NCBI GenBank assembly: GCA_910587155.1
Contig: CAJULA010000006.1
Location: 74,263-138,262 of the forward strand
Length of the DNA: 64,000 nucleotides
From: an uncultured Lachnospiraceae bacterium
GTDB taxonomy: Bacteria > Bacillota > Clostridia > Lachnospirales > Lachnospiraceae
Reading direction: 5' to 3'
The translations under genes were made by a program, and so were the position numbers. Positions 34,560-42,909 of this stretch are shown in pieces (the first letter of the stretch is position 1; every line of letters begins with the position of its first letter). The notes beneath the pieces were generated by a model. The model was not told the DNA's origin and made no database searches. It saw only the letters and a list, made by a program, of their open reading frames with translations.

Positions 34560-35102
34560 CTACAGATCCAGCTTTGAAAAATCAATGGAGAATCCGGGAT
34601 AAATGCCAACAGGTACGCTGTCAGAAAAGGTATAATTTGCGGCAGTATCATTTTGAAAATCATAGACGGTAACAAGATTCCGCTCATAGTCTATAATCCA
34701 GTATTCGCGGACTTTGGCTGTCCGGTATTGAAACAGTTTTTTATAATAATCCATCGGACGGCTGCCTGGCGACACAATTTCCATAATCCAGTCAGGGGCA
34801 CCGACACATCCTTTCTCATGCAGTTTGCGGGAATCGCATATCACACAAATATCCGGCTCTACATAGCTTTTGTCATTTTCATTTAAAAATACGGCAAAGG
34901 GGGAGACATAAGGCCTGCATGTCCCTTTTTTTGATTTGATGTATTCACGGATGGTTCCAAAAAGCTCACCGACAATATCCTGATGCTTTCTGCTGGGAGG
35001 CGCCATGTAATAGATCTGACCGTCTATCAGCTCGGCACGCTCTCCTTCCGGCAGAGCATAAATATCATCAATTGAATATATTTTTTCCTGTATTGACGCC
35101 AT
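34560..35102 (-). CDS. Uma2-family (DUF820) PD-(D/E)XK endonuclease-like protein
   Basis: 180 residues. Typical features are an N-terminal LPEGERAELIDGQIYYM, the motif YVEPDICVICD (Asp of the nuclease core), PDWIMEIVSPGSRPMDYYKK (Glu-x-Val-Ser) and YRTAKVREYWIIDYERN. The fold is a restriction-endonuclease type. The family is abundant in Cyanobacteria and also in Clostridia; its target is unknown and it usually occurs without a methylase. A strong -35/-10 pair lies on this strand 58 bases before the ATG. It is a lone gene convergent with the secreted-protein unit. Confidence 0.87.
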   Translation of the reverse strand: MASIQEKIYSIDDIYALPEGERAELIDGQIYYMAPPSRKHQDIVGELFGTIREYIKSKKGTCRPYVSPFAVFLNENDKSYVEPDICVICDSRKLHEKGCVGAPDWIMEIVSPGSRPMDYYKKLFQYRTAKVREYWIIDYERNLVTVYDFQNDTAANYTFSDSVPVGIYPGFSIDFSKLDL

Positions 35103-35159
35103 ATGGCATGCCCCTTTCTGCTGTCAGTGAATCAGGTAATTTTACGATAGCCTGACAAC

Positions 35160-35188
35160 AGTGTAGCATAAAAATCATAACAGTTCAA
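35160..35188 (-). promoter_or_regulatory. Sigma-A promoter of the Uma2 gene
   Basis: On the minus strand: TTGAAC, 17-base spacer ending TGC (extended -10), TACACT. Confidence 0.65.
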
Positions 35189-35391
35189 TCGGTGCGCAGG
35201 GCTGTAAGGGCAGTCACTTTTCGGCAGCCCGGGCCGGCCTGCCGCGGCAATGCAGAGAAAAAATGAATGACAAAATCCGCGCCGGCATATATAATCAAAA
35301 TGTATCATGCAGGGACAGAGGATATGTGGATATTCTGTCCTGTCTGTGGAGTGTAAAGCAGGAGAAAAGAAATAAGAGGAGTACGTTAAGA

Positions 35392-36666
35392 ATGAAATGT
35401 TTCAGAATTGTGATGATTATGACGGCGTCTTTATCGGCGCTGTTTCTCTCTGTATCCATGCCGGTCAGAGCGGCGGAAACGCCGCCGGGAGAAAAGGCAT
35501 CGGCGCAGGAAGAGCGGCCTGTCTATCAAGTCCGTTTTTCCGGACCGGGGCTTTTGGTCTATGCAGATCCGGCGCTGCCGCAGGTCCCTGCCGCGGTGCT
35601 GGCGGATCAGACGCAGGTACAGATTACGGAGGGGCCGATGGATTCCCTTGTCAGGGTACGGGTGTGCGGCACGGAGGTGGAAGGTTATGTGGATATGAGA
35701 TATCTGAAGCGGTCGGATGCCGTCGTGGAGGATTATGATATGTATACCTATGAGGAGATGGAGGAGGATATCAGAGCGCTGCAGGCCAGATATCCGGGGC
35801 TGCTGCGGTCGGAGGTGACGGGCACCTCTGCCGACGGCAGAAATCTGTATCTGCTGAGTATAGGGGCGGAAAATGCCCCGCACCATATTCTGGTACATGC
35901 CGGCATTCATGCCCGCGAATACAGTAATCCGCTGCTTGTGATGGAGCAGCTGGAACAGTGCCTGGATTATTATGATAACGGGCGGTTTATGGGGATGAGT
36001 TATCGGGAACTGTTTGCCAATACGGCAGTCCATATCATTCCCATGGTCAACCCGGACGGTATTGCCATCAGCCAGTTTGGGGAGGCAGCCCTGCGTTCGC
36101 CGGATCTGGTGGGGATGGTGCGTGCCTGTTATGCCTATGATGTTGCCGCCGGGCGTACCCAGAGTCCGTATGAGGGTTATCTCGCCAGATGGAAGGCCAA
36201 TGCCCGGGGTGTGGATCTGAACAAAAATTTTCCCTTTGGCTTTGGCGTCGGTGTGAGAGCCGTACAGCCCTCTTATGCGGGGTACTGTGGGCTGCTGCCG
36301 TTTTCCGAGCCGGAATCGGCGTCTCTGGGAGCGGTTACTCTCAGATATCAGCCGTCGGTGATCATCAATTATCATTCCATGGGCGAAGTGGCATACTGGG
36401 ATACTTCCGAGAGCCGTTATACGGAGATCAACAGAGGCTTCTCGTCCTACATGCTCACCCTTGTCCCTTACAGAAGAATGGGAAGTTCGGGCGCCACCGG
36501 CAGTTATCTTGACTGGATATACAGCGGAGACAGCCCGGTCCGTTCCATCACTTTTGAGACAGGCAATGTGGAATGTCCGCTTCCCGCCGGTCAGTATCCC
36601 AAAATATGGGTGCAGCACGGCAATGTACTGCAGCATGCCGCATGGTATGCAAGTACAGGGCTGTGA
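35392..36666 (+). CDS. Secreted M14-family zinc carboxypeptidase with SH3-like domain
   Basis: 424 residues. ATG 35392 gives a good signal peptide (ending VRAAE); the frame is open further upstream, but those residues do not look like a signal. An SH3-like segment (about residues 45-105) precedes the peptidase domain. Zinc ligands are His173 and Glu176 in HAGIHARE and His328 in NYHSMG; the catalytic Glu389 lies in TFETG. Relatives (gamma-D-glutamyl-diamino-acid peptidases) trim peptidoglycan peptides, and the SH3-like part would bind the wall. A lone gene, probably acting in cell-wall turnover outside the cell. Confidence 0.9.
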   Translation: MKCFRIVMIMTASLSALFLSVSMPVRAAETPPGEKASAQEERPVYQVRFSGPGLLVYADPALPQVPAAVLADQTQVQITEGPMDSLVRVRVCGTEVEGYVDMRYLKRSDAVVEDYDMYTYEEMEEDIRALQARYPGLLRSEVTGTSADGRNLYLLSIGAENAPHHILVHAGIHAREYSNPLLVMEQLEQCLDYYDNGRFMGMSYRELFANTAVHIIPMVNPDGIAISQFGEAALRSPDLVGMVRACYAYDVAAGRTQSPYEGYLARWKANARGVDLNKNFPFGFGVGVRAVQPSYAGYCGLLPFSEPESASLGAVTLRYQPSVIINYHSMGEVAYWDTSESRYTEINRGFSSYMLTLVPYRRMGSSGATGSYLDWIYSGDSPVRSITFETGNVECPLPAGQYPKIWVQHGNVLQHAAWYASTGL

Positions 36667-36743
36667 GCCGGGATGAACTGTAATACAGCGGATTATATTT
36701 TGAGAAAATATGGCAGCATTCCATTTCTTTTTGCCGGAAAATC

Positions 36744-36752
36744 TGCTATAAT
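36744..36752 (+). promoter_or_regulatory. Extended -10 promoter of the HD-GYP gene
   Basis: TGC-TATAAT, 40 bases before the ATG. No good -35. Confidence 0.5.
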
Positions 36753-36792
36753 ATGGTACGGTTAACTCATATGGACTGAAAGGGGTGGGGAG

Positions 36793-37920
36793 ATGCAGTT
36801 TGTAAAGAGTGACGACCTGAAAGTGGGGATGAGGCTGGCGAGGCCGATCTATAACCGCAACGGTGTCCTCCTGTATGAGAGGAATTCCAAACTGACCGGA
36901 CAGGGGATCATGAGTATTAAAGCATTTGGTCTGATCGGGATCTTTATTCTGGAGCCGGCTGAGCCTGTTCCGCCGATGACAAAGGATGATATCGAATTTG
37001 AGCGATTCCAGATGATGCAGGTGTTTGGCATAGAGGAAGAGATGAAACGGATGTGGCAGAGCCACAAGGCCGGCAAGATCGAGACAATTGTCAGCAATAT
37101 TACGAAAAGCTACGGGAATCTGGATCATAAGATTAACTTTATACAGGGGCTTAGGAGCAGAGAGGATTACCTGTATAAACATTCACTGAACGTGGCGATG
37201 CTCTGTGCCATGCTCAGCCATACCCTGAAAGTAAAGGCAGAGCACCAACATTCCGTGATCCGTGCGGCAGTATTGCATGATATCGGACAGCTGAAGCTGC
37301 CAAGGGAGCTGATCGGTAAAAATGATCTGAGTGATGAGGAAAAGAAAATCCTCGATGCCAGACAGTCAGAGGGATTCCGGATCCTGGATCAGGTTTATGT
37401 GAGCGATCCTTCGGTCAAGCGGATCTGTGCCCAGTGCTACCATTATATCCGGGAATTCCAGGACGGACACAGGCCGGAGGGGAAGATAACGCCGGAGGCG
37501 CGGATTATGATAGTGGCGCAGACCTTTGATCAGATGACGGCCATGCAGTTTGGCCAGAGCCCTGATTCGGAGGTGACGGCAATCCGGCATCTGATGAACC
37601 ACCCTGAGATATATGACAAAGGTGTTGTGAAGGCGCTGATCCGTTCGATCCATATTCTGGCGCCGGGCACAAGTGTGGAGCTGAATAATAAAGAAAAAGC
37701 ACTGGTTATCAGTCTGAATCCGGATCATATCCTGCGTCCCGTACTGCTGAATTTCCGGGACAATTCCATCCTGGATCTGAGCCTGCACGGCAACAGAAAT
37801 GTAGAGATCGTGGATATTATGAAGACAATGGACAACCGCCATGTCATGGACACGGAAGCATTGAAACGGCAGGGCTTTCAGGTGGAAGAACCGCAGTACG
37901 TGGAAGTGCCGGAAGGCTAG
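36793..37920 (+). CDS. Divergent HD-GYP protein (possible c-di-GMP phosphodiesterase)
   Basis: 375 residues. The N-terminal segment (about 1-85) resembles the domain often found before HD-GYP in Clostridia (MQFVKSDDLKVGMRLARPIY, NRNGVLLY). The HD domain has its His in HSLNVAMLCAML and HD at His162-Asp163 (AAVLHDIGQLKLP). The later GYP region is degenerate: the stretch CYHYIREFQDGHRPEG stands where HHERxDGxGYP is expected, and the C-terminal part (PVLLNFRDNSILDLS) is PilZ-like or unknown. It may have weak or altered hydrolytic activity, or serve as a receptor. A lone gene with its own promoter and terminator. Confidence 0.8.
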   Translation: MQFVKSDDLKVGMRLARPIYNRNGVLLYERNSKLTGQGIMSIKAFGLIGIFILEPAEPVPPMTKDDIEFERFQMMQVFGIEEEMKRMWQSHKAGKIETIVSNITKSYGNLDHKINFIQGLRSREDYLYKHSLNVAMLCAMLSHTLKVKAEHQHSVIRAAVLHDIGQLKLPRELIGKNDLSDEEKKILDARQSEGFRILDQVYVSDPSVKRICAQCYHYIREFQDGHRPEGKITPEARIMIVAQTFDQMTAMQFGQSPDSEVTAIRHLMNHPEIYDKGVVKALIRSIHILAPGTSVELNNKEKALVISLNPDHILRPVLLNFRDNSILDLSLHGNRNVEIVDIMKTMDNRHVMDTEALKRQGFQVEEPQYVEVPEG

Positions 37921-37925
37921 AAAGC

Positions 37926-37962
37926 AGTGGAAGCGGCCCGCTCTGCGGCCGCTTTCACTGGC
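37926..37962 (+). terminator. Terminator between convergent genes
   Basis: GTGGAAGCGGCC pairs with GGCCGCTTTCAC around a short loop; the two strands could both use it, although U-tracts are short. Confidence 0.6.
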
Positions 37963-37969
37963 AGAAGGG

Positions 37970-38647
37970 TCAGCCGCCCTGTGTTTCCAGGGCTGCTTTT
38001 TTTACCCGGGCCATTGCGGATTTTACCGGCGGGAGCAGGAGTACGATAACGGTGATCAGAGCTTCCGCGTAGATATAGATTCCGTTATATACAAGGGAAT
38101 AGGGCAGTGCCCCCCATCCTTCCCAGGCATAGGAACCAAAGAAGATCCAGCCGGAGAGCACGGAAAAAAGATATCTGCCGCTCACACCTGCCGCATATCC
38201 TTTGAGCAGGCCGTATTTTTGATTACAGAAAAAGCCGGAGAGTCCCAGTGCGCCAAAGGCCAGCACATAATCGACGATAAGCTGGGCCGGGAAAAGGACA
38301 TAGGGATCAATCAGTATCTGCAGTACGCCATAGGCGATACCGGTCATCAGTCCGGCGCCCAGTCCGAACCAGTAGCCGGGCAGGCAGACGATCAGCATGG
38401 AAAACAGGGTGATGGAACCGCCGGTGGGGAAGTGAAAGAGTTTCAGATGGGACAGCACGGTTCCCAGCGCTATGGCCACCGCACAGAAGGCAAGCTGACG
38501 GACAGACAGCCTGCGGCTTTTCTTTCCGGCAAGAAACATGGCTGTGATCAGCAGGATCAGAATAACGGCGGCCAGCAGGAGATTGCCGGAGAGGGTGGGG
38601 ACATAGGTGACTTCGCCCCATTCATTGGTAACAGTTTCATAGAACAT
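37970..38647 (-). CDS. thiT: Thiamine ECF transporter substrate-binding component ThiT
   Basis: 225 residues with six hydrophobic segments. The motifs LKLFHFPTGGSITLFSMLIV and PGYWFGLGAGLMTGIAYGVL and the aromatic WEGWGALPYSLVYNG are those of ThiT, which binds thiamine with nanomolar affinity and imports it with a shared EcfAA'T module (not in this window). GGAGG lies before ATG 38647; the longer open frame upstream is leader RNA. A TPP riboswitch and terminator in the leader shut the gene off when thiamine pyrophosphate is plentiful. Confidence 0.95.
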   Translation of the reverse strand: MFYETVTNEWGEVTYVPTLSGNLLLAAVILILLITAMFLAGKKSRRLSVRQLAFCAVAIALGTVLSHLKLFHFPTGGSITLFSMLIVCLPGYWFGLGAGLMTGIAYGVLQILIDPYVLFPAQLIVDYVLAFGALGLSGFFCNQKYGLLKGYAAGVSGRYLFSVLSGWIFFGSYAWEGWGALPYSLVYNGIYIYAEALITVIVLLLPPVKSAMARVKKAALETQGG

Positions 38648-38689
38648 AAAAAAAACCTCCTTTGCATTACAACAAAAAGAGGGGCTGCT

Positions 38690-38714
38690 GAAAAAGAACA
38701 TGAATCCATGTTCC
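38690..38714 (-). terminator. Riboswitch-controlled terminator of thiT
   Basis: On the minus strand GAACATG, GATT loop, CATGTTC, then TTTTTC, directly behind the TPP aptamer and 43 bases before the thiT ATG. It is probably the expression platform. Confidence 0.8.
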
Positions 38715-38806
38715 GCTTCCTTACGCCGGTATTATCCGGTTCAAGTAATGAGGGTTTAAAACGGCGGCAGGCCGTTTCGTCTCAGCATAATGCACCCCTA
38801 GCGTGT
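38714..38806 (-). promoter_or_regulatory. TPP riboswitch (THI element)
   Basis: Read on the minus strand it has the conserved pieces in order: TAGGGGTGC, CTGAGA, ACCCTCATTACTTGAACC, GGATAATACCGGCGTAAGG and AAGC. The variable P3 arm (AAACGGC...GCCGTTT) is short. It is followed by a terminator hairpin. It senses thiamine pyrophosphate. Confidence 0.95.
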
Positions 38807-38909
38807 AATAGATATAATGGTATCCGGAATCGGCACTGTCTGCGCCGATCCTCTGTTTACTATACATGACCAGAGGAGAGAAGTCAAGAAAGAGATGGGA
38901 GGGCTTTGG

Positions 38910-39086
38910 ATGATACCAAAGGACGCCGGCATTTTGCTCGGTTTTATCAATACGAAACTCCGTGATTTTTACAGTGATCTGGAACAGTTATGCGAAGATT
39001 TGGATGTTTCACAAAAAGAAATCACAGAGAAGCTCGCTGGCATTGGCTGTCATTATGACAGGGAAAGAAATCAGTTTATCTGCTGA
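38910..39086 (+). CDS. DUF4250 small protein
   Basis: 58 residues from ATG 38910, which is 5-7 bases after GGAGGGC. It begins MIPKDAGILLGFINTKLRDF and contains LEQLCEDLDVSQKEITEKL, the pattern of DUF4250 proteins found in Clostridia and Bacteroides. Its function is unknown; the fold is probably a small helical bundle. It is followed after 14 bases by the DNA glycosylase gene, so the three genes to 41106 likely form one operon. Confidence 0.8.
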   Translation: MIPKDAGILLGFINTKLRDFYSDLEQLCEDLDVSQKEITEKLAGIGCHYDRERNQFIC

Positions 39087-39100
39087 AGATAAGGACAGGT

Positions 39101-39607
39101 ATGGAGTATACACATGTTTTTCACACCTTTGGGCCGGTATTTGACGCATGCGCAGAGGTACTTATTCTGGGCTCTTTTCCGTCGGTGAAGTCAAGGGAAG
39201 AGGGCTTTTATTATGGACATCCTAGAAACCGTTTCTGGAAGGTGCTGGCGGGGCTCTTCGGAGAGGCGCTACCGGGTACGATACCGGAAAAAAAGGATTT
39301 TCTACTGAGAAATCATATCGCGGTGTGGGATGTCATTGCGGAATGTGAGATTATGGGATCGGCCGACAGTTCCATCCGCAATGTCAGAGAAAATGACATG
39401 AACGTCATACTGGAGCAGTCTGCCGTGAACCGGATTTTTGCCAACGGAGAGACGGCATATAAGCTGTTTCTGAAATATTGCAGAAAAGAAGGGCAGCCTC
39501 CGGTGAAGCGGCTGCCCTCCACCAGTCCGGCCAATGCAGCCTGGAGCCTGCAGCGGCTTCTGGAGGTATGGAAGGCGGAAATCTTTCCGGAAGGAGAACA
39601 TCTGTGA
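39101..39607 (+). CDS. Hypoxanthine (deoxyinosine)-DNA glycosylase, UDG superfamily
   Basis: 168 residues. The motif A region ILGSFPSVKSREEGFYYGHP and the stretch RNRFWKVLAGLFGE mark family 6 (HDG) of the uracil-DNA glycosylase superfamily; LPSTSPANA is motif B (with Ser-Pro). These enzymes remove hypoxanthine, the product of adenine deamination, from DNA. It has the normal length. It overlaps the next gene by 4 bases (GTGA), so the glycosylase and the ferredoxin-ASKHA protein are co-translated. Confidence 0.88.
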   Translation: MEYTHVFHTFGPVFDACAEVLILGSFPSVKSREEGFYYGHPRNRFWKVLAGLFGEALPGTIPEKKDFLLRNHIAVWDVIAECEIMGSADSSIRNVRENDMNVILEQSAVNRIFANGETAYKLFLKYCRKEGQPPVKRLPSTSPANAAWSLQRLLEVWKAEIFPEGEHL

Positions 39608-41106
39608 AGAAGCTGTATTTTGCACGGCAGGCAGTCAGCGGGACACTGCTGGATGAGATTTTGGCCAGGGGGATTGCAGGAGAGCGTCCATGCGGCCTGT
39701 GCGGAGGCCGTATGGCCTGCGGAAGATGCCGGGTCCGCTTTCTGTCGGGCGCGCCGTTTCCCGGCGCTGCGGACAGAAAATTTTTTTCGCCGGAAGAACT
39801 GCGGGCAGGCTGGCGGCTTGCGTGTACGGCCAGGTCGACGGCGGAGTGCGAGGTGGAGGTCTGTTTTGTGCAGGGGCCAAAGACTGAGATTCTGACAGTG
39901 AGTCATGCGGGGACGGGCAGTGCGGCGCAGGAGAGCGCCACAGAGCCGGGGAAGGATCGTGCGGCAGGGATCGCAGGGATATCCGCCGGGACCGTGCAGG
40001 ACCGTTTTTGTGCGGTCGACCTGGGGACGACCACCGTTGTCATGCAACTGACAGACAGGGTAACGGGTGATGTCTTACTTACGCATGCCTTTGAGAATCC
40101 GCAGCGAGTGTATGGCACGGATGTGCTGAGCCGCCTGGCCGCTGCTGCGGACGGGAAAGGGGAACTGCTGCAGGCACTGATCCTGGAAGGGTTGAAGTCG
40201 GGGCTGGCAGAGATGGAGCAGGCTGGCGGCTTTCATGAGATTATCCTTTCCGGCAATACGGCGATGGGGCATCTTCTGCTGGGATATCCGACAGAGACGT
40301 TGGGACGGGCGCCGTTTGTGCCGTATCATATCGGAAGTACACGTTTTTCTCTTGCAGAGCATCCGGCCCTGTTTCTGCCCGGGATATCCGCCTTTGTGGG
40401 AGCGGATATCGTATCCGGCATTTATGCCTGTGGCATGGCGCGCCGGGATGAACTCTCGCTCTTTCTCGATCTGGGGACCAACGGTGAGATGGCGCTGGGA
40501 AACAGGGAAGGGATATTGTGTACGGCGACGGCGGCAGGCTCCGCCTTTGAGGGCATTGTATCGGCACAGATAGCGGGGACGGATATTACGGCGCTTGCCT
40601 TTTCCATGCTGCGGGAAGGGATTATGGATGAAACCGGGCTGCTGCGGGAGCCCTGGTTTACGGAAGGCTGGCCGGCGGGGGCGGACGGGCGGATTGTAAT
40701 CCGGCAGCAGGATATCAGGGAACTGCAGATGGCCAAGGCAGCCGTATGCGCCGGCGTCTCCATCCTGCTTGACCGGATGGACGGATGGGAGCGTCTGGCC
40801 CGGGTATATCTGGCCGGTGGGTTTGGCTATTATCTGGATGTGGAAAAGGCGGTGGGCATCGGTCTGATTCCCGCGGCTTTAAGGGGGCGGTGCCAGGCTG
40901 TGGGGAATACGTCGCTGGCGGGAGCGGTGCTGCTCGGAAGGGCAGGGAGGCTGCAGTGTCAGGCGGACATAGAGGAGCGGCGCCTGTCAGTGGCAGAAGA
41001 CAGGCAGCTGCACCATATTGTGCAGATAAGCAGTTCCCTGAATCTGGCCCGGCAGCCGGAATTTGAGGAACGCTATATCGAAGCCATGCGATTTGGTTTA
41101 TTATGA
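39604..41106 (+). CDS. Ferredoxin-ASKHA ATPase (DUF4445, RamA-like activator)
   Basis: 500 residues from GTG 39604, which overlaps the glycosylase stop and is 7 bases after GGAAGGAG. The N-terminal 2Fe-2S domain has cysteines in CGLCGGRMACGRC and RLACTA. The rest is an ASKHA fold with phosphate motifs CAVDLGTTTVV, SGNTAMGHLLLG, LFLDLGTNGEMALG and the closing VYLAGGFGYYLD. Relatives activate corrinoid proteins by ATP-driven reduction of cobalt in acetogens and methanogens. No corrinoid protein or methyltransferase is nearby, so the partner is unknown. Relatives usually begin with a longer ferredoxin domain; this one is compact. Confidence 0.88.
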   Translation: MKKLYFARQAVSGTLLDEILARGIAGERPCGLCGGRMACGRCRVRFLSGAPFPGAADRKFFSPEELRAGWRLACTARSTAECEVEVCFVQGPKTEILTVSHAGTGSAAQESATEPGKDRAAGIAGISAGTVQDRFCAVDLGTTTVVMQLTDRVTGDVLLTHAFENPQRVYGTDVLSRLAAAADGKGELLQALILEGLKSGLAEMEQAGGFHEIILSGNTAMGHLLLGYPTETLGRAPFVPYHIGSTRFSLAEHPALFLPGISAFVGADIVSGIYACGMARRDELSLFLDLGTNGEMALGNREGILCTATAAGSAFEGIVSAQIAGTDITALAFSMLREGIMDETGLLREPWFTEGWPAGADGRIVIRQQDIRELQMAKAAVCAGVSILLDRMDGWERLARVYLAGGFGYYLDVEKAVGIGLIPAALRGRCQAVGNTSLAGAVLLGRAGRLQCQADIEERRLSVAEDRQLHHIVQISSSLNLARQPEFEERYIEAMRFGLL

Positions 41107-41304
41107 AAGTATGGAATCACTTCCGGCAGGTCTGCGCACTTGCTGCGCTGACCGTACAGCGCCGGAATGCCGTCTTTACATTCCCTGTGCATCCCCCGGA
41201 GGGTTCCTGGTAACCCCCTTTCATTCATAGTGGTGCCGGGTATGCGGCATGGGGGGTTACTATAGAGACTGGTAGGGTACTGTTTGTGATAAAGGGGCGT
41301 ACTT

Positions 41305-41520
41305 ATGTTTGGGAAAAGAAAGAGACCTGCAACAGAAGCGTATGATCGGGAGAACTGGCGGCCGGTTCTCAAATGCAGCATCTGCAATGGAGAGCAGGTA
41401 GCCGGGTTTTTGAACGTTCATACAGGTGCTTTCCGGGAGGAAGAGCTGATTCGCGGCGCAGAGGATCTGTCCTCTTTCAAACGTCGTTATGGAATTGAGG
41501 AACTGGAAAAAATATATTAA
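41305..41520 (+). CDS. Small conserved protein with a CxxC motif, unknown
   Basis: 71 residues, basic start (MFGKRKRP), then VLKCSICNGEQVAGFLNVHT and an acidic helical end (FKRRYGIEELEKIY). The CSIC pair could bind a metal. I recognise the pattern as a recurring small protein of Lachnospiraceae, without known function. AAGGGG precedes the ATG. It is followed 66 bases later by another very small gene. Confidence 0.7.
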   Translation: MFGKRKRPATEAYDRENWRPVLKCSICNGEQVAGFLNVHTGAFREEELIRGAEDLSSFKRRYGIEELEKIY

Positions 41521-41586
41521 GCATCGGTAATTGTGAAACCGACAGTCTGGTCAAAACATACAAAACGAAAAAGAGAGGAGACTTAG

Positions 41587-41760
41587 ATGGAGACATGGTA
41601 TTATGAAGTGGTGAGCATCGACGGAGATTATGCGAACCTTCGACGGACAGATGTGGAGAGCGATGATCTGAAAATGGTGGCCAGAGCGCTGCTCCCGCCG
41701 GAGACCGGAGAGGGCAGCAGACTGAAATATGAATGGATGCAATATGAACTGCTCGGGTGA
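41587..41760 (+). CDS. Small protein, 57 residues, unknown
   Basis: Starts METWYYEVVSIDGDYANLRR, contains the stretch VARALLPPETGEGSRL and ends EWMQYELLG. GAGAGGAGA lies just before the ATG at good spacing, so it is very probably translated. The beta-rich beginning and conserved-looking ALLPPE suggest a folded small domain. No known function. It lies 22 bases before the next unknown gene and likely shares its transcript. Confidence 0.65.
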   Translation: METWYYEVVSIDGDYANLRRTDVESDDLKMVARALLPPETGEGSRLKYEWMQYELLG

Positions 41761-41782
41761 GAGAGCCATGAGGAGAAAGTAA

Positions 41783-42904
41783 ATGCAACGAAGTCTTCAT
41801 TTTTTTGCTTCCAGACAGGATCTTTGCAATATGTTCAAAGCAGTGGAACGGGAATTTTCCATCCAATACTGTCTGACGCAGGCGGATCAGGATGCCGGTA
41901 TGGAAACACCTCCCCAAATGGCGTTTGACACCATTGAGGAGATCGCGGATGAGCTTACGGCCGCCCACAGTATTGCGCCTCTTTGCCTGATCACACCGAA
42001 GATGGAGGCCATTAAGGTGTACCGGCGCAGGTTGCAGAGAGAAGACATAGCCAGATACTGCGTGGAGCTTCTTGAACATACAAACGCCATGCAGCTTAGG
42101 GGTATGGAGAAACATAAGGATCTGACTTGTGAGTTTTATGTGTATCTCAACAGGGCGCAGGAAACGGATTTTTCGGCCGCTCTGTTTCAGTGTGCGATCC
42201 GCGAGATCAGAAGGAACTGCGTAAGGGTAAAGAATACTGCCCCGACTTATATCGGGAAGGAAATGTATCAGGAAAGGGAGGATCGTATCTTTTACGGCGA
42301 ACGCTGCGGCGCTTTTACGGTGACTGCCGCCAATGAGGCAAAGGAATGGTACAGGCGTCCGAAAGTCAGGGAATTTGCCGACAGATCATTCACGGAGAAG
42401 CTTTCCTTTTTGCAGCGTGTATTTGACGGGAAAGAAATAAAAGATTATCAAAAGGAGCGAAAAAATTTTTCGGAGGATTTTGAGATTTACGGTATTGCGG
42501 AGAGCGCTGTCTGGAGGATAAAGGATCTGTCCCTTTTAAAGGAAGTATTCGCTTTGTTTGACGATGACATAAAAGTGCCCAGTTTTCCGGGGACGAGCAC
42601 GGCTATGGAATATTTATGTGAAGCGTCGGTTTATGTGGCTTCCCTCCAAAAGCCGGACGGGGTACGGATCCTGCTGGAGCAATTGCATGATGTCCCGGAA
42701 AAGGGATACCACTGCGGGTGTGAAGGGATGATCAGAATTCTGCTGAAGCGGAACTATTTTGTTCAATTCAAAACAGGACTGGCAAATGCAAACAGGGATA
42801 CAAAAGAGCTGGTCAGAAAAATATTGGACGGATTCACGGATCAGAAAATGGCAGGGAAGAGAAAAGAACTGGGCGATATGCTGCAACAGGATTTGGGGGA
42901 GTGA
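41783..42904 (+). CDS. Hypothetical protein, 373 residues
   Basis: No signal peptide or membrane segment. The N-terminal half (about residues 1-190) is mixed alpha-beta, with a region around LTCEFYVYLNRAQETDFS; the C-terminal half is helical and Leu/Lys-rich (MIRILLKRNYFVQF, LVRKILDGF), resembling HEAT-like or immunity-type repeats. I do not recognise a family. It is followed after 5 bases by another unknown protein, so the two are probably functional partners. Such pairs of soluble proteins without a conserved enzyme motif are often immunity genes of polymorphic toxin loci; no toxin is seen here. Confidence 0.6.
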   Translation: MQRSLHFFASRQDLCNMFKAVEREFSIQYCLTQADQDAGMETPPQMAFDTIEEIADELTAAHSIAPLCLITPKMEAIKVYRRRLQREDIARYCVELLEHTNAMQLRGMEKHKDLTCEFYVYLNRAQETDFSAALFQCAIREIRRNCVRVKNTAPTYIGKEMYQEREDRIFYGERCGAFTVTAANEAKEWYRRPKVREFADRSFTEKLSFLQRVFDGKEIKDYQKERKNFSEDFEIYGIAESAVWRIKDLSLLKEVFALFDDDIKVPSFPGTSTAMEYLCEASVYVASLQKPDGVRILLEQLHDVPEKGYHCGCEGMIRILLKRNYFVQFKTGLANANRDTKELVRKILDGFTDQKMAGKRKELGDMLQQDLGE

Positions 42905-42909
42905 AACGT

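Noticed and set aside
35431..37182. 583-codon minus-strand frame across the carboxypeptidase and HD-GYP genes
   Set aside because: It crosses two well-supported genes and a promoter, with no family match; an antisense shadow.
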